Positions 15,128 through 23,253 of a stretch of DNA of 38,702 nucleotides are shown piece after piece. A model generated the notes under the pieces. It was not told where the DNA came from and made no database searches. It was given only the letters and a program-made list of their open reading frames with translations. Position 1 is the stretch's first letter. Each line of letters opens with the position of its first letter. Source of the DNA: Erysipelotrichaceae bacterium. GTDB taxonomy: Bacteria > Bacillota_I > Bacilli_A > Erysipelotrichales > Erysipelotrichaceae. Both the position numbers and the translations under genes were made by a program. The DNA is taken from NCBI GenBank assembly GCA_031272515.1, contig JAISTR010000046.1, positions 1-38,702 of the forward strand, given 5' to 3'.

Positions 15128-16066
15128 TCAGTAGGTTTGATAGGTTGTCTGGTTGACCATGCTTGCGTCACCCGGGCTCTCAGTCACTGCCAGTAGGGCA
15201 TTGACCCCGCTGGAGCCGATGTGCAGCGGCGGCAGTAGATGACTGCGGGATTCCGTGGGACCATAGCGGCCCTTTACGGTGGTGAGGGAATCGGCGGAGA
15301 TGATGTCGGTCAATGAGCCGTCAGCAGCCTGATAGTAGAATACTTCGATGTAGGGATACATCGGTGCCTCCTGCAGGTGCGAGATATCCGTCAGATAGCT
15401 GAGGTCTCCGGCGATGACGTTGTTTTTATTGAAGCTGGAACCATCCGCCGCAGAAGGGAAATACTTGCGCAAGGCTTTGCGCACCACCATCCAGCTGCTA
15501 GAATCATAATCGAAGGGTTTGAATGCCTGGCTGCAGCAGAAGAAAAGCACCAGCGGGCAGGCGACAAAGGTCAATACCCAGAAGATGACAATCGCAATAT
15601 AATCAGCGGATTGCCCGAATACCCATTTGATATACTCAAGGAAAAAACTCATCTCGGTAATCAGATTGACGAAGATGAAGCGAATTGTGTCGGTGAAAAA
15701 CCCAATCACATCATTGGTAAAGAGAATCCAAAGCTGCTCCCAGTAATAGTTGCCGTAATACCATAAAGCAATGATGCAGCCGCCAAAATAAATATAGCCG
15801 GCAACAATGCCCAAAATCAGGTAGACGACTTTCATGTATTTGGGCGCCGGCGCCTTGAGCGCCTTGGTCAAAACCTCAACAAGCAGCCAGAGCAGCCCCA
15901 CGTAAACAGCTCCTGCCACTGCAAACAACATGAAATAGGGTAGATGATACAACGGCAGATACGGAATCGTCGTGGAATAAAGTAATCCCGCAAGCAAGAC
16001 GACAACACAGATGATGGCGACCTTGACAATGTTTGCCGGTCTGCCTTGATACAATTCGAAGTTCAT
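15128..16066 (-). CDS. Uncharacterised four-span membrane protein
   Basis: 312 residues, family not recognised. The hydrophobic segments are roughly residues 13-34, 42-68, 78-105 and 155-182. An aromatic-rich stretch around 105-150 could be a re-entrant or short fifth span. The last 130 residues are soluble and polar. The double Cys in the fourth span (FFCCSQ) may mark an acylation or metal site. The start at 16066 follows a strong AGGGAGGG site. It is monocistronic and convergent with galE. The hydrophilic domain is unknown; no enzymatic motif is visible. Confidence 0.8.
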   Translation of the reverse strand: MNFELYQGRPANIVKVAIICVVVLLAGLLYSTTIPYLPLYHLPYFMLFAVAGAVYVGLLWLLVEVLTKALKAPAPKYMKVVYLILGIVAGYIYFGGCIIALWYYGNYYWEQLWILFTNDVIGFFTDTIRFIFVNLITEMSFFLEYIKWVFGQSADYIAIVIFWVLTFVACPLVLFFCCSQAFKPFDYDSSSWMVVRKALRKYFPSAADGSSFNKNNVIAGDLSYLTDISHLQEAPMYPYIEVFYYQAADGSLTDIISADSLTTVKGRYGPTESRSHLLPPLHIGSSGVNALLAVTESPGDASMVNQTTYQTY

Positions 16067-16097
16067 AAGCCCTCCCTTATTTTTCTATCTGCTTCTT

Positions 16098-16125
16098 ATT
16101 TTACACATTTTTCTGTTTATTGCAA
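16098..16125 (-). promoter_or_regulatory. Promoter of the four-span membrane protein gene
   Basis: On the minus strand: -35 TTGCAA (16125-16120), 16-nt spacer, -10 TAAAAT (16103-16098). It lies about 30 nt upstream of the ATG at 16066 and the ribosome binding site lies between them. The rest of the 16067-16235 gap holds no gene and only A/T-rich sequence. Confidence 0.5.
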
Positions 16126-16235
16126 GAGGGGAAGACAAAAAAAGAAGCGAATAGGGCGAAGGTGTGAGTAAAATCGTGATTGACTTGTGATTTTGTAGTT
16201 GTTTTACCGGTGCATCATGGCGAAGACTGATTGAT

Positions 16236-16892
16236 TCAGATAAAGAAGACGATGGCGATATAGTGGGAAAAACAGGCCAGCACAATAAAGATATGCCAGA
16301 TAAAGTGGAAGTAGTTGCGGGTTTTCTGGGCATAGAACCAGCAGCCAACCGTATACAGCAAGCCTCCCAGGGCAATCAAGCCAAGAAAGACCGGAGATGT
16401 CTTCTTTACAAGGTCAGGCATCAGGATAACGGAAGCCCAGCCCATGCCCAGATACATGATTAGCGTAATTTTCGTGCTGGCGTTTTTGGCAATCGTTTTA
16501 TATAAGATCCCGAAGACCACAAACAGCCATAGGATAATCAGGGTAACCATGCCCAGGACCCCCTTGGTCACCGACAATAGAATCGGGGTATAGGTTCCGG
16601 CAATCGCCAGAAAAATCATCGAATGGTCGAGGATCCGCATGACAAACTTGTGATCACTGGCGAAGGGGGAACTGTGATAGATGCAGGAGGTCAAAAGCAT
16701 CAGGAAAATGCAGATGATAAAGACGGAGACTCCCAAGGAAAAAACCCAGTCATGGCGCTGGTAGGCGATGACTGCCGAGAAGGGCAGAAGCAACAAAAAC
16801 AAAAATGCGGCAGCGCCATGGGAGACGCTGTTGCCCAATTCTTCACCAAAGGAAAGCTTGATTTGGGAGCGCATGGATTCTTTCTTTGCCAT
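16236..16892 (-). CDS. Haemolysin III family (PAQR) membrane protein
   Basis: 218 residues with seven hydrophobic spans. The family signatures are GEELGNSVSHGAAA near the N-terminus, SCIYHSSP, DHSMIFLAIAGTYTP, and HFIWHIFIVLACFSHY at the C-terminus; their conserved His and Asp form a zinc site in PAQR proteins. The role in bacteria is unclear; the haemolysin name is historical. I start it at the ATG at 16892 because the family begins there; the frame is open up to 17057. No Shine-Dalgarno precedes 16892, and a TATAAT ends 6 nt before it, so the mRNA is probably leaderless. Confidence 0.88.
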   Translation of the reverse strand: MAKKESMRSQIKLSFGEELGNSVSHGAAAFLFLLLLPFSAVIAYQRHDWVFSLGVSVFIICIFLMLLTSCIYHSSPFASDHKFVMRILDHSMIFLAIAGTYTPILLSVTKGVLGMVTLIILWLFVVFGILYKTIAKNASTKITLIMYLGMGWASVILMPDLVKKTSPVFLGLIALGGLLYTVGCWFYAQKTRNYFHFIWHIFIVLACFSHYIAIVFFI

Positions 16893-16898
16893 GGGCTT

Positions 16899-16907
16899 AT
16901 TATAGCA
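16899..16907 (-). promoter_or_regulatory. Extended -10 promoter giving a probable leaderless haemolysin III mRNA
   Basis: On the minus strand TGC-TATAAT (16907-16899) is followed by AAGCCC and then the ATG at 16892. Transcription starts about 7 nt after the -10, so the first base of the mRNA should be at or near the A of the start codon. There is no good -35 and no ribosome binding site. Confidence 0.6.
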
Positions 16908-16980
16908 TGTTCCACTGTGCAGAGAGTCATGACTGATCCGGTTCAGGTAATCAAATGTGCTTTCTTTTGAACTCTTCATC

Positions 16981-17010
16981 TTGACTGCAATTAATTGGAA
17001 ATAATATGAT
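16981..17010 (+). promoter_or_regulatory. Promoter of the AT-rich two-gene island
   Basis: -35 TTGACT (16981-16986), 18-nt spacer, -10 TATGAT (17005-17010). A GGAGGA site at 17031-17036 precedes the ATG at 17044. Confidence 0.6.
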
Positions 17011-17043
17011 GCAAGCGGTTGCAGAATAACGGAGGAACAATAT

Positions 17044-17412
17044 ATGAAAAAAGTCAAAGACTTTCTTTACGAAACAATAAAGAAAACTCTTTTATTATGT
17101 TTTAGTATATCGTTGATCCTCATCGACCTCCAGTACTTAGCCATCGGTTTAAAAGCGAGTGTTACTTCCTACTCCTCAGAATACGGAAGTCTTTATAATG
17201 CTGATGTAAACGACTCATCGGAGGATATGGGAACATTTAACTTTTCTCCAGACACAGACTGGCTTGGTCATACAAATAATGATGTATGTCCATATTTTAG
17301 TAATGGGAATGATGAATATGATGCTCAAAACCGCTCTTACAGTGATAGGTCTGATTTTTCATTAGAAATTCTTCCACAGCTTTTCTGCTGGTTCACCAGC
17401 CTCTTTAGATAG
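17044..17412 (+). CDS. Small exported or membrane-anchored protein of unknown function
   Basis: 122 residues. The N-terminus is KKVKDFLYETIKK followed by a hydrophobic stretch (about 16-36) and a possible signal-peptidase site after GLKA. The rest is acidic and rich in Ser, Asn, Asp and Tyr, with one Cys in the middle and one near the C-terminus in a hydrophobic tip (LFCWFTSLF). I recognise no family. It has its own promoter and ribosome binding site and is 9 nt from the next gene. The DNA is far more AT-rich than the genes around it, suggesting recent acquisition. It could be a secreted peptide precursor or partner of the next membrane protein; that is a guess from size and context. Confidence 0.7.
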   Translation: MKKVKDFLYETIKKTLLLCFSISLILIDLQYLAIGLKASVTSYSSEYGSLYNADVNDSSEDMGTFNFSPDTDWLGHTNNDVCPYFSNGNDEYDAQNRSYSDRSDFSLEILPQLFCWFTSLFR

Positions 17413-17421
17413 GTGATAACA

Positions 17422-17961
17422 ATGAAAATCAAGTTATTTGTGATGTTTTTACTCCTTGGCGTTGCAGTCTATGCAGGAATGTGTTTACTTATAATACTCT
17501 GCTGCTTTTTTCTAGGTAGTTTAATATTTACTATCTACCCATCCGTTCAAATTGATGTAATACTTTATGTGTTATTGTTTGTTTATTATAATTTTCTTTT
17601 CAGAAAAATGCTTAAGTACATTCCTTTGGAATTTTATCCTGAAGTTTTTTGGTGTGTGGTATTATTGATTCTTTTATTTATTCTTAGTTGTATTTTTGAT
17701 TTTCTTAAAACTCCTATTATATTTATTGGTGAAGTGTTTGGTATGAGCCGGTTTATTATAAGTATTGCAGATTTTTATTTGCATAAACTGTCACTTCCAT
17801 ATATTTCTGATGACGGATGGATTGTAATTGATTTGTTGCTGGTGTTTTATTTAGTTCTGTATAATTTTTATTTACGGAATTTCCGCGACAGGATTCGAAA
17901 ACACATAAAAGACTTTTTTATAAATCTAATAGTATATAAAGATGAGGATGAGTCCAAGTAA
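17422..17961 (+). CDS. Polytopic membrane protein of unknown function, AT-rich
   Basis: 179 residues, almost wholly hydrophobic. It has about five spans (roughly 4-40 as two, 45-62, 78-100, 140-155) and a basic/charged C-terminal tail with RDRIRKHIK and DEDESK. AGGTGAT lies before the ATG at 17422; an in-frame GTG at 17413 is part of that site and was not used. It has no recognisable transporter or enzyme motif. It is translated just after the small exported protein, so the pair likely works together, for example as a secreted product plus a membrane partner. Composition differs from the flanking genes. Confidence 0.7.
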   Translation: MKIKLFVMFLLLGVAVYAGMCLLIILCCFFLGSLIFTIYPSVQIDVILYVLLFVYYNFLFRKMLKYIPLEFYPEVFWCVVLLILLFILSCIFDFLKTPIIFIGEVFGMSRFIISIADFYLHKLSLPYISDDGWIVIDLLLVFYLVLYNFYLRNFRDRIRKHIKDFFINLIVYKDEDESK

Positions 17962-17994
17962 TACAGATGGCAGTGTCAAATTATTGGGGGAGTG

Positions 17995-18031
17995 AGTAAA
18001 GCGGTAATCGCTACGCTCCTTCCGTTTTACT
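17995..18031. repeat. Inverted repeat downstream of the AT-rich island
   Basis: AGTAAAGCGG (17995-18004) pairs with CCGTTTTACT (18022-18031), one G-U pair, 17-nt loop. No U-run follows. It may help stop transcription together with the next hairpin. Confidence 0.4.
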
Positions 18032-18042
18032 GTTTCGGATGT

Positions 18043-18097
18043 GAGAACTCTTTTCCTGAATAACGCAACTACAATTATAGAGTTCTCTCTTTTTTTG
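18043..18097 (+). terminator. Possible terminator of the AT-rich island
   Basis: GAGAACTC (18043-18050) with GAGTTCTC (18080-18087), then TCTTTTTTTG. The stem is perfect and the U-run good, but the 29-nt loop is long. The remainder of 17962-18185 shows no gene. Confidence 0.45.
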
Positions 18098-18170
18098 TCT
18101 AATTCCCGTCATACCAGCTTGATGTCCGCTTTCTTTCCACACTTTCGTCTTCCTTTTAAAAACCGGACTA

Positions 18171-18179
18171 TGGTACAAT
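18171..18179 (+). promoter_or_regulatory. Extended -10 promoter, probable leaderless start at 18186
   Basis: TGG-TACAAT (18171-18179), then AACGGT, then the GTG at 18186. This is the same 6-nt spacing as the haemolysin III gene. No Shine-Dalgarno precedes the GTG, and no -35 is obvious. Confidence 0.55.
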
Positions 18180-18185
18180 AACGGT

Positions 18186-19142
18186 GTGAATAAGTTGCTG
18201 GAGCTCTGGGGGGACCGCCAAAACAGATTCTTGTTATTGGCCACCTTGATTGTGGCTGTTGTTTTGGTCTCCTTGTTTGTCTATCTGGGCTTCGGTCAAA
18301 AATCCAATCAACCGACTGTAAGTAGCAACTCTTCTGACCAGCAGGAAAACCCTTTGGATTTGATTGACATCGATCTGGTCGAAAGCAACCTTTACCAGCT
18401 GGATCAGCTGGATTTCCGTTTTATCATAGCTAAATTCCGCATTGTCGCACCGGAGGCGATGCTGGTGGATATCAGTGAACTGGTTACCAGTGAAGGCATA
18501 AAACTCTCCAATGTGGATGCCTACCTAGAAGCTATGCAGGAGGCCAACCTCTATGTCGGCAAGAAAAATGTCGCCTTTGAACTCAACCTGACCGGCGGCA
18601 ACCAGATTGTCAACCTGTTTATTCCGATTACCACCAACCAGTCGACCCTGAGCCTGCAGACACCCTTTGAAAATGCGAAATTTGATTTTGACCTAAAAGT
18701 TGCGGCGATTACCGACTCCACGGATTTTTACTATGTACCCACCGAAACCGTCAGTGATGGCGAAACCTATGAAATCATCGTAACCAATGCCTTTGAAATC
18801 ACCGGCGAGGTACTCTATCGCGATGGCTTTGAAGACAGCTATCCCTCCACCGCCCAGCTCTATGCCTTTACGGTGGAGATCAAATCCCTTTCCGACGAGT
18901 CCATTGTCATTGAGAAAGCCCAGTACACCACCAGTAGCGGCATTGTCTTTGAGGCTTTGGATGAAACCTACTCCACCGAAAAACGCTTCAACATTATGGG
19001 GGTGACTGTGAGCCAGTCCGATAAGGGCTGCCTGTTATTTATCACCCTGAATCCCGACCAGCAGCCGATTGTCTATACCGGGGAATTGCTGCTCAAGCTC
19101 AAGGGATCCGATGAATGGATCCGGGTGCAGGTGACCTTATGA
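18186..19142 (+). CDS. Membrane-anchored extracellular protein of unknown function
   Basis: 318 residues. A short N-terminal cytoplasmic part, one membrane span (about 15-37), a Ser/Asn/Gln linker, then an extracellular domain of about 260 residues rich in beta-type alternation, with repeats of patterns such as ..VEIKSLSDESIVIEKAQY... It resembles the single-span secreted accessory proteins with beta-sandwich domains but I cannot name the family. The start is GTG at 18186. The stop overlaps the start of the large glucosaminidase (ATGA), so the two are made together and probably act together at the wall. Confidence 0.75.
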   Translation: MNKLLELWGDRQNRFLLLATLIVAVVLVSLFVYLGFGQKSNQPTVSSNSSDQQENPLDLIDIDLVESNLYQLDQLDFRFIIAKFRIVAPEAMLVDISELVTSEGIKLSNVDAYLEAMQEANLYVGKKNVAFELNLTGGNQIVNLFIPITTNQSTLSLQTPFENAKFDFDLKVAAITDSTDFYYVPTETVSDGETYEIIVTNAFEITGEVLYRDGFEDSYPSTAQLYAFTVEIKSLSDESIVIEKAQYTTSSGIVFEALDETYSTEKRFNIMGVTVSQSDKGCLLFITLNPDQQPIVYTGELLLKLKGSDEWIRVQVTL

Positions 19143-22100
19143 AGCGCTTTGTCAAATGTTTGTTGGCACTTCTTTTGGTGTTGCCGCTAATATACTTCAC
19201 TAAGCCCAACCAGCTTGTCACCACCGTCAATGCCGCCTGCAGCTCTTATGAAGTCGTCAATATCCGCTCCGATGGTTCCCAGGAATCCATCGCCTGTACC
19301 GACAGCTTCGGCCAAGCCAAGGAAATCATGTGGGGCTACAGCAACGGGGCCATCAAGCATCCTTCCTCGCTATCACCGATGAAGTTTGTGGCGATGACCC
19401 GTGGCGTAGTGCAGTCGTATCCGTTCCGTTTATCCAATGGCAGCGGCAGCCATGCCGTGACCATGAACATCTATCAGAATGCCAGTGACCATTCCATCTA
19501 CTGGAAGTATACCTACGTCTCCCAGCACTATGAGATGGCTTACTTTGATACCACCGAATACAGCGGGCCTGGCGGGACGGTGGAGGTTGGCTTAGCTGGC
19601 TTCCGCGGTTATGCGGACCTGCGCCAGGTCGACCTGATCCCGATGATTTACATCGAAAACAAGATTTCCATGACCCTGGGCGGGAATACCTACTACACCT
19701 ATGGCGAAGCCCCGTACCGCATCAACCAGATGAAGCACTCCTACTTCAAGGTGGAAACCAACAACGGGGTTCGGGAGCTGCGCTTTGTGTCCTATTCCTA
19801 CTACTGCAGTGCCGATGCCCCCACCACCTGTACCCCGACCACCAAGGCCAATGTCGTCATCGGTCCGGCCGCGGACTGGATGGTGGACAATGCCACCTAC
19901 TACAGCTGGGACTTCATCCATTACTACCATGATATGGGATATACCCAATCTGCCGGGACCTACTACAACTACTTTACCTTTTTGTCCTACCGCACAACCT
20001 CTACCATCACCGCCGATCAGCTCAACCAGTACATGGCAGCCAAGCGGCCAAGCAGCGTGATGGCAGGCAAGGGCGCGGCGTTTATCAGCGGGCAGGAGAC
20101 CTATGGCGTCAATGCGCTATTGGTCTATGCGATGGCGATTCATGAATCCGGCTACGGTACCTCCACCATTGCCGTCAATAAAAACAATCTCTTCGGCTGG
20201 GCAGCGGTGGATTCCAATCCCGGGGATGCCACCTATTTTTCCAGTGTTGAGCAATGCGTCAAGGAACAGATGGGGGTCAACCTGAGGGGTTATATGGATG
20301 TGGTGACCGACGGCCGCTTCTTTGGCACGCATACCGGTACCAAGGCCAACGGCTTCAATGTCAAGTACGCTTCCGATCCCTATTGGGGGCTCAAGATCTC
20401 CGCTTATGCCTATGACATAGACAAGACCTTTGGCTTTCAGGACTTGAATGCCTATACCATCGCCGTAATCAATCAGTTCGATGCGGCTGTCTATGCCTCA
20501 CCTGGTTCCAACCAGCTTTACGGTACCCGTTATGGGGTCAACTACCAGGACCAGTTTCTGATCACCATCAACCTGGAGAAGGACGGCTATTACCAGTTTC
20601 CCTCACCGGTTGGGGTGCGGGCAAACAAGACCATGATCGTGCACAAAACCGATGGCACCACCAATCCGATTGAAGCCTACAGTTTTATCAACAGTGCGGT
20701 CTATGTCGCCAAGTCCCAGGTTTCGGTGGTTTCATCTTCCAAATATCAAAGCACCTATGGCCTGGCCAGTGCCCCGGCTCAGATAGAGGGCTCTAAATTG
20801 GCGCAGGCGCCGGTGGTTTCCATCTCCCTTAGCACCAGCCAGGACAAATTCAATATCTCCGGCTACAGCTTTCAGCCGGGCATCCGTAGCGAGCAGGGCA
20901 GTTTGGTAAGCCATACCCTGATTTTTACCCTCAACTCCAATACCAGTGTCAAAAAGACCATCAACCTGGGCGATGCCGCGGTCCCAAGCAATATCGCCTC
21001 CTCCTATAACACCAGCTTAATCTCCGTTGCCCAAGCCGGCTTTTCGCAAAGCGGCATCGATTTGAGTGATTTAGCCCCGGGAACCTATACGGTGACGCTA
21101 TTGACGCGCTATCCGGATTTCAACTTCCAGTATGAAAGCCAGATCCCCATCGGCTCCCTCGATAACCGCTTCAGCCTGTCCTCGGGCAAACTGCAGTTTG
21201 TGGTAGCGGAAAGTTTGCCGGATACCGGCAACTATCAGGTCGTAACCCAAAAGCTCTACTATGATCTGGCGCCGATGAGCTGGACCAGTGACAACAAGCT
21301 CAAAATTATCGGGGCGGGCGCCTTCCTTGGCATCGACGCCAGCGACCCCCGAAATGTCACCCAGACCCTGCGCTTAATCAAAAAAGACAACGGCGCAATT
21401 ACCGAAATCCAGCTTTCCGTAAAGAAGGCGGAAGATGTTGGGATGGACTATTTCTTTCTGGATGGCGAAACCGACTATACCTATGTCTGGTTTACCACCG
21501 ATTTGGACTTCAGCACCATCGATGTCGGCCTTTATAACCTGGAGCTGACCACCACGATTGCGGACCATCAAAACAAGATCCTCTATACCGGTACCAAAGC
21601 TTTGACGGCGACCGCGTTCTCCGCACTGCCGGCGGTGCGCAAGACCACCACCAAGACGGTGGTCACCGACAAGATTGCCCGCTTCAGCTACCAGTATGAG
21701 CTCTCCGTCTATCCGGTGGGTTACTATGACACGATTTCAGTGCGTAAAAAGCCGACACCCTATCAGGGCTACTTCAGCGTCGAGCGCTTTGCGATCAAAT
21801 CCGGCAAGCTCACCGTGGAAGGCTTTTTGGCCCTGCACAGCCTCAACCACAGCAGCAGTTCCCTGCCAAGCTATCAGTTACTCTTACTGGACAGCAGTTT
21901 CAAGGTCGTCAAGACTTTTGATTTGACCACCACCACCGGACAGTACGACATCACCCAGTATATTTCCTATACAACCTACAACTACGACCACGCCTGGTTC
22001 TATGGGGAAAACCTGGATCTGACCACGCTTGCCAACGGGAACTACTATCTCTTTTTCAAGGTCAAAAACGGCAGCTATCAGGATGTGGTTGCCTACATCA

Positions 22101-22201
22101 GCGACCCCGATGTCTATACAATCAGCGGTACCAGCACCAAGACCTTTAGCTTCACCAAAAGCTCAGTCTACGATAATGTCGTGATTCTTACAGTGAAGTA
22201 A
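19139..22201 (+). CDS. Secreted cell-wall glucosaminidase with three C-terminal repeat modules
   Basis: 1020 residues. A signal peptide (KR, hydrophobic LLALLLVLPLIYF, probable cleavage after TTVNA) is followed by a Tyr-rich N-terminal domain of about 270 residues that I do not recognise. The glucosaminidase (LytG/FlgJ-type) domain is about 315-460: IHESGYGTS with catalytic Glu336, then KNNLFGW. It would hydrolyse glycan strands of peptidoglycan. The C-terminal half has three divergent modules of about 150 residues (near 571, 718 and 888), each opening with K[FL]xIxG and closing with a D-L-x-x-G-x-Y-x-L pattern, perhaps beta-sandwiches binding wall polymers. A start 24 nt upstream lacks a ribosome binding site. 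Confidence 0.85.
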   Translation: MKRFVKCLLALLLVLPLIYFTKPNQLVTTVNAACSSYEVVNIRSDGSQESIACTDSFGQAKEIMWGYSNGAIKHPSSLSPMKFVAMTRGVVQSYPFRLSNGSGSHAVTMNIYQNASDHSIYWKYTYVSQHYEMAYFDTTEYSGPGGTVEVGLAGFRGYADLRQVDLIPMIYIENKISMTLGGNTYYTYGEAPYRINQMKHSYFKVETNNGVRELRFVSYSYYCSADAPTTCTPTTKANVVIGPAADWMVDNATYYSWDFIHYYHDMGYTQSAGTYYNYFTFLSYRTTSTITADQLNQYMAAKRPSSVMAGKGAAFISGQETYGVNALLVYAMAIHESGYGTSTIAVNKNNLFGWAAVDSNPGDATYFSSVEQCVKEQMGVNLRGYMDVVTDGRFFGTHTGTKANGFNVKYASDPYWGLKISAYAYDIDKTFGFQDLNAYTIAVINQFDAAVYASPGSNQLYGTRYGVNYQDQFLITINLEKDGYYQFPSPVGVRANKTMIVHKTDGTTNPIEAYSFINSAVYVAKSQVSVVSSSKYQSTYGLASAPAQIEGSKLAQAPVVSISLSTSQDKFNISGYSFQPGIRSEQGSLVSHTLIFTLNSNTSVKKTINLGDAAVPSNIASSYNTSLISVAQAGFSQSGIDLSDLAPGTYTVTLLTRYPDFNFQYESQIPIGSLDNRFSLSSGKLQFVVAESLPDTGNYQVVTQKLYYDLAPMSWTSDNKLKIIGAGAFLGIDASDPRNVTQTLRLIKKDNGAITEIQLSVKKAEDVGMDYFFLDGETDYTYVWFTTDLDFSTIDVGLYNLELTTTIADHQNKILYTGTKALTATAFSALPAVRKTTTKTVVTDKIARFSYQYELSVYPVGYYDTISVRKKPTPYQGYFSVERFAIKSGKLTVEGFLALHSLNHSSSSLPSYQLLLLDSSFKVVKTFDLTTTTGQYDITQYISYTTYNYDHAWFYGENLDLTTLANGNYYLFFKVKNGSYQDVVAYISDPDVYTISGTSTKTFSFTKSSVYDNVVILTVK

Positions 22202-22209
22202 GGCAAAAG

Positions 22210-22232
22210 AAAAACCGGGAAACCGGTTTTTT
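22210..22232. terminator. Bidirectional terminator between convergent genes
   Basis: AAAAACCGG (22210-22218), loop GAAA, CCGG followed by six T (22223-22232). It overlaps the stop codon of the minus-strand gene ending at 22231. Confidence 0.85.
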
Positions 22233-23250
22233 ATTTGAGCTCCATGGCGATGCGGCCGCGGCCGCCGGAACAGGTGATGGTGGCACAGGCTCCGTTGATC
22301 AGGGTCATATTGGGCGGCAGATGCCCGAAGTCCGCATCCAGGATCACCGGCACATCCATATCCCCCAAAATTTCCTGAACCGCATCCTTATAAGACACAT
22401 CCATCAGGGTCTCATTGACCATTGGACGGCCGAAGATAAAGCCGCTGGCATTATTGAACCAACCGGCGTTTTTGAGCTGCCACAAGCCGCGCAAAACGCC
22501 AAAGACGTTTAAATCACAGGATTCCAGATACCAGAGGATGCCATCCTCCTTGTACTTGCGGTTGAATTCCTTGACCTTGTCAAAATGGGTGCCGGTCAAA
22601 GTGACCAGGCAGTCCAGACAGCCGCCCAAAAGCCGGCCGGACATCCGGGCGACACTGTCATCCAGGGTCTGCCATTTGACCGGGGTATCGAAGCGGTAGG
22701 GGAGAAGTTCCTCACCCGGGCCCGGCTTTTCCTCCTTGGCCTGGTAAGCCTGGAAGCTGTCCTGGTTGAACCGGGTTCCGCGCATGACTTCATAGCTTTC
22801 GATCAGTGATACATCCCAGGGCTTCATGCCAAAGCCGGTCGCGCATAAGCCATAGATGCTGGCAATGTCGCAGAGGGTGGTCAGGGTGAAGGTCAGATTG
22901 GTATTGTCGGAAAAGCCCATAAAGAACTTGGGCGGCAGCTTGGAAAGCTTGGGGAAATCGATGTACGGCAAGATTTCCACCATCCGCTCGCCCCCGCCGA
23001 CACTCAGTACAAAATCGACTTCGGGATTCTGATACAAACTCAAAAATTCCGCCGCCCGGATGGTGGCGGTGTTGCTCTGGGCTTTTTCATTGCTGAAGAC
23101 GGAGGCACTCTGCACGACCGGGTGTCCCAGATCCAGAAAGGACTCAGCCGCGGCGATGCAGCGGCTGCGGTAAGGCTCTACTGCTTCGCCAAAGGAAGGG
23201 GCGCAGAAACCGATGCGGCCGTCCGGTGCCAAAAAGTTGGGATAGCGCAT
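22231..23250 (-). CDS. S66-family LD-carboxypeptidase / MccF-like serine peptidase
   Basis: 339 residues. The nucleophile Ser114 is in MGFSDNTNL; Glu243 in YLESCDLN and His310 in DFGHLPPNMTL complete the Ser-Glu-His triad of family S66. The family includes LdcA, which removes the terminal D-Ala from tetrapeptides in murein recycling, and MccF, which cleaves microcin C. The GYSD of LdcA is GFSD here. No signal peptide, so cytoplasmic. It lies 3 nt after the amidohydrolase stop, in the same operon. LdcA and MccF activities cannot be told apart by eye. Confidence 0.88.
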   Translation of the reverse strand: MRYPNFLAPDGRIGFCAPSFGEAVEPYRSRCIAAAESFLDLGHPVVQSASVFSNEKAQSNTATIRAAEFLSLYQNPEVDFVLSVGGGERMVEILPYIDFPKLSKLPPKFFMGFSDNTNLTFTLTTLCDIASIYGLCATGFGMKPWDVSLIESYEVMRGTRFNQDSFQAYQAKEEKPGPGEELLPYRFDTPVKWQTLDDSVARMSGRLLGGCLDCLVTLTGTHFDKVKEFNRKYKEDGILWYLESCDLNVFGVLRGLWQLKNAGWFNNASGFIFGRPMVNETLMDVSYKDAVQEILGDMDVPVILDADFGHLPPNMTLINGACATITCSGGRGRIAMELK

Positions 23251-23253
23251 AAA

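Noticed and set aside
16893-17057. N-terminal extension of the haemolysin III protein by 55 residues
   Set aside because: It runs over the divergent promoter of the 17044 gene, lacks a ribosome binding site, and the family starts near the ATG at 16892.
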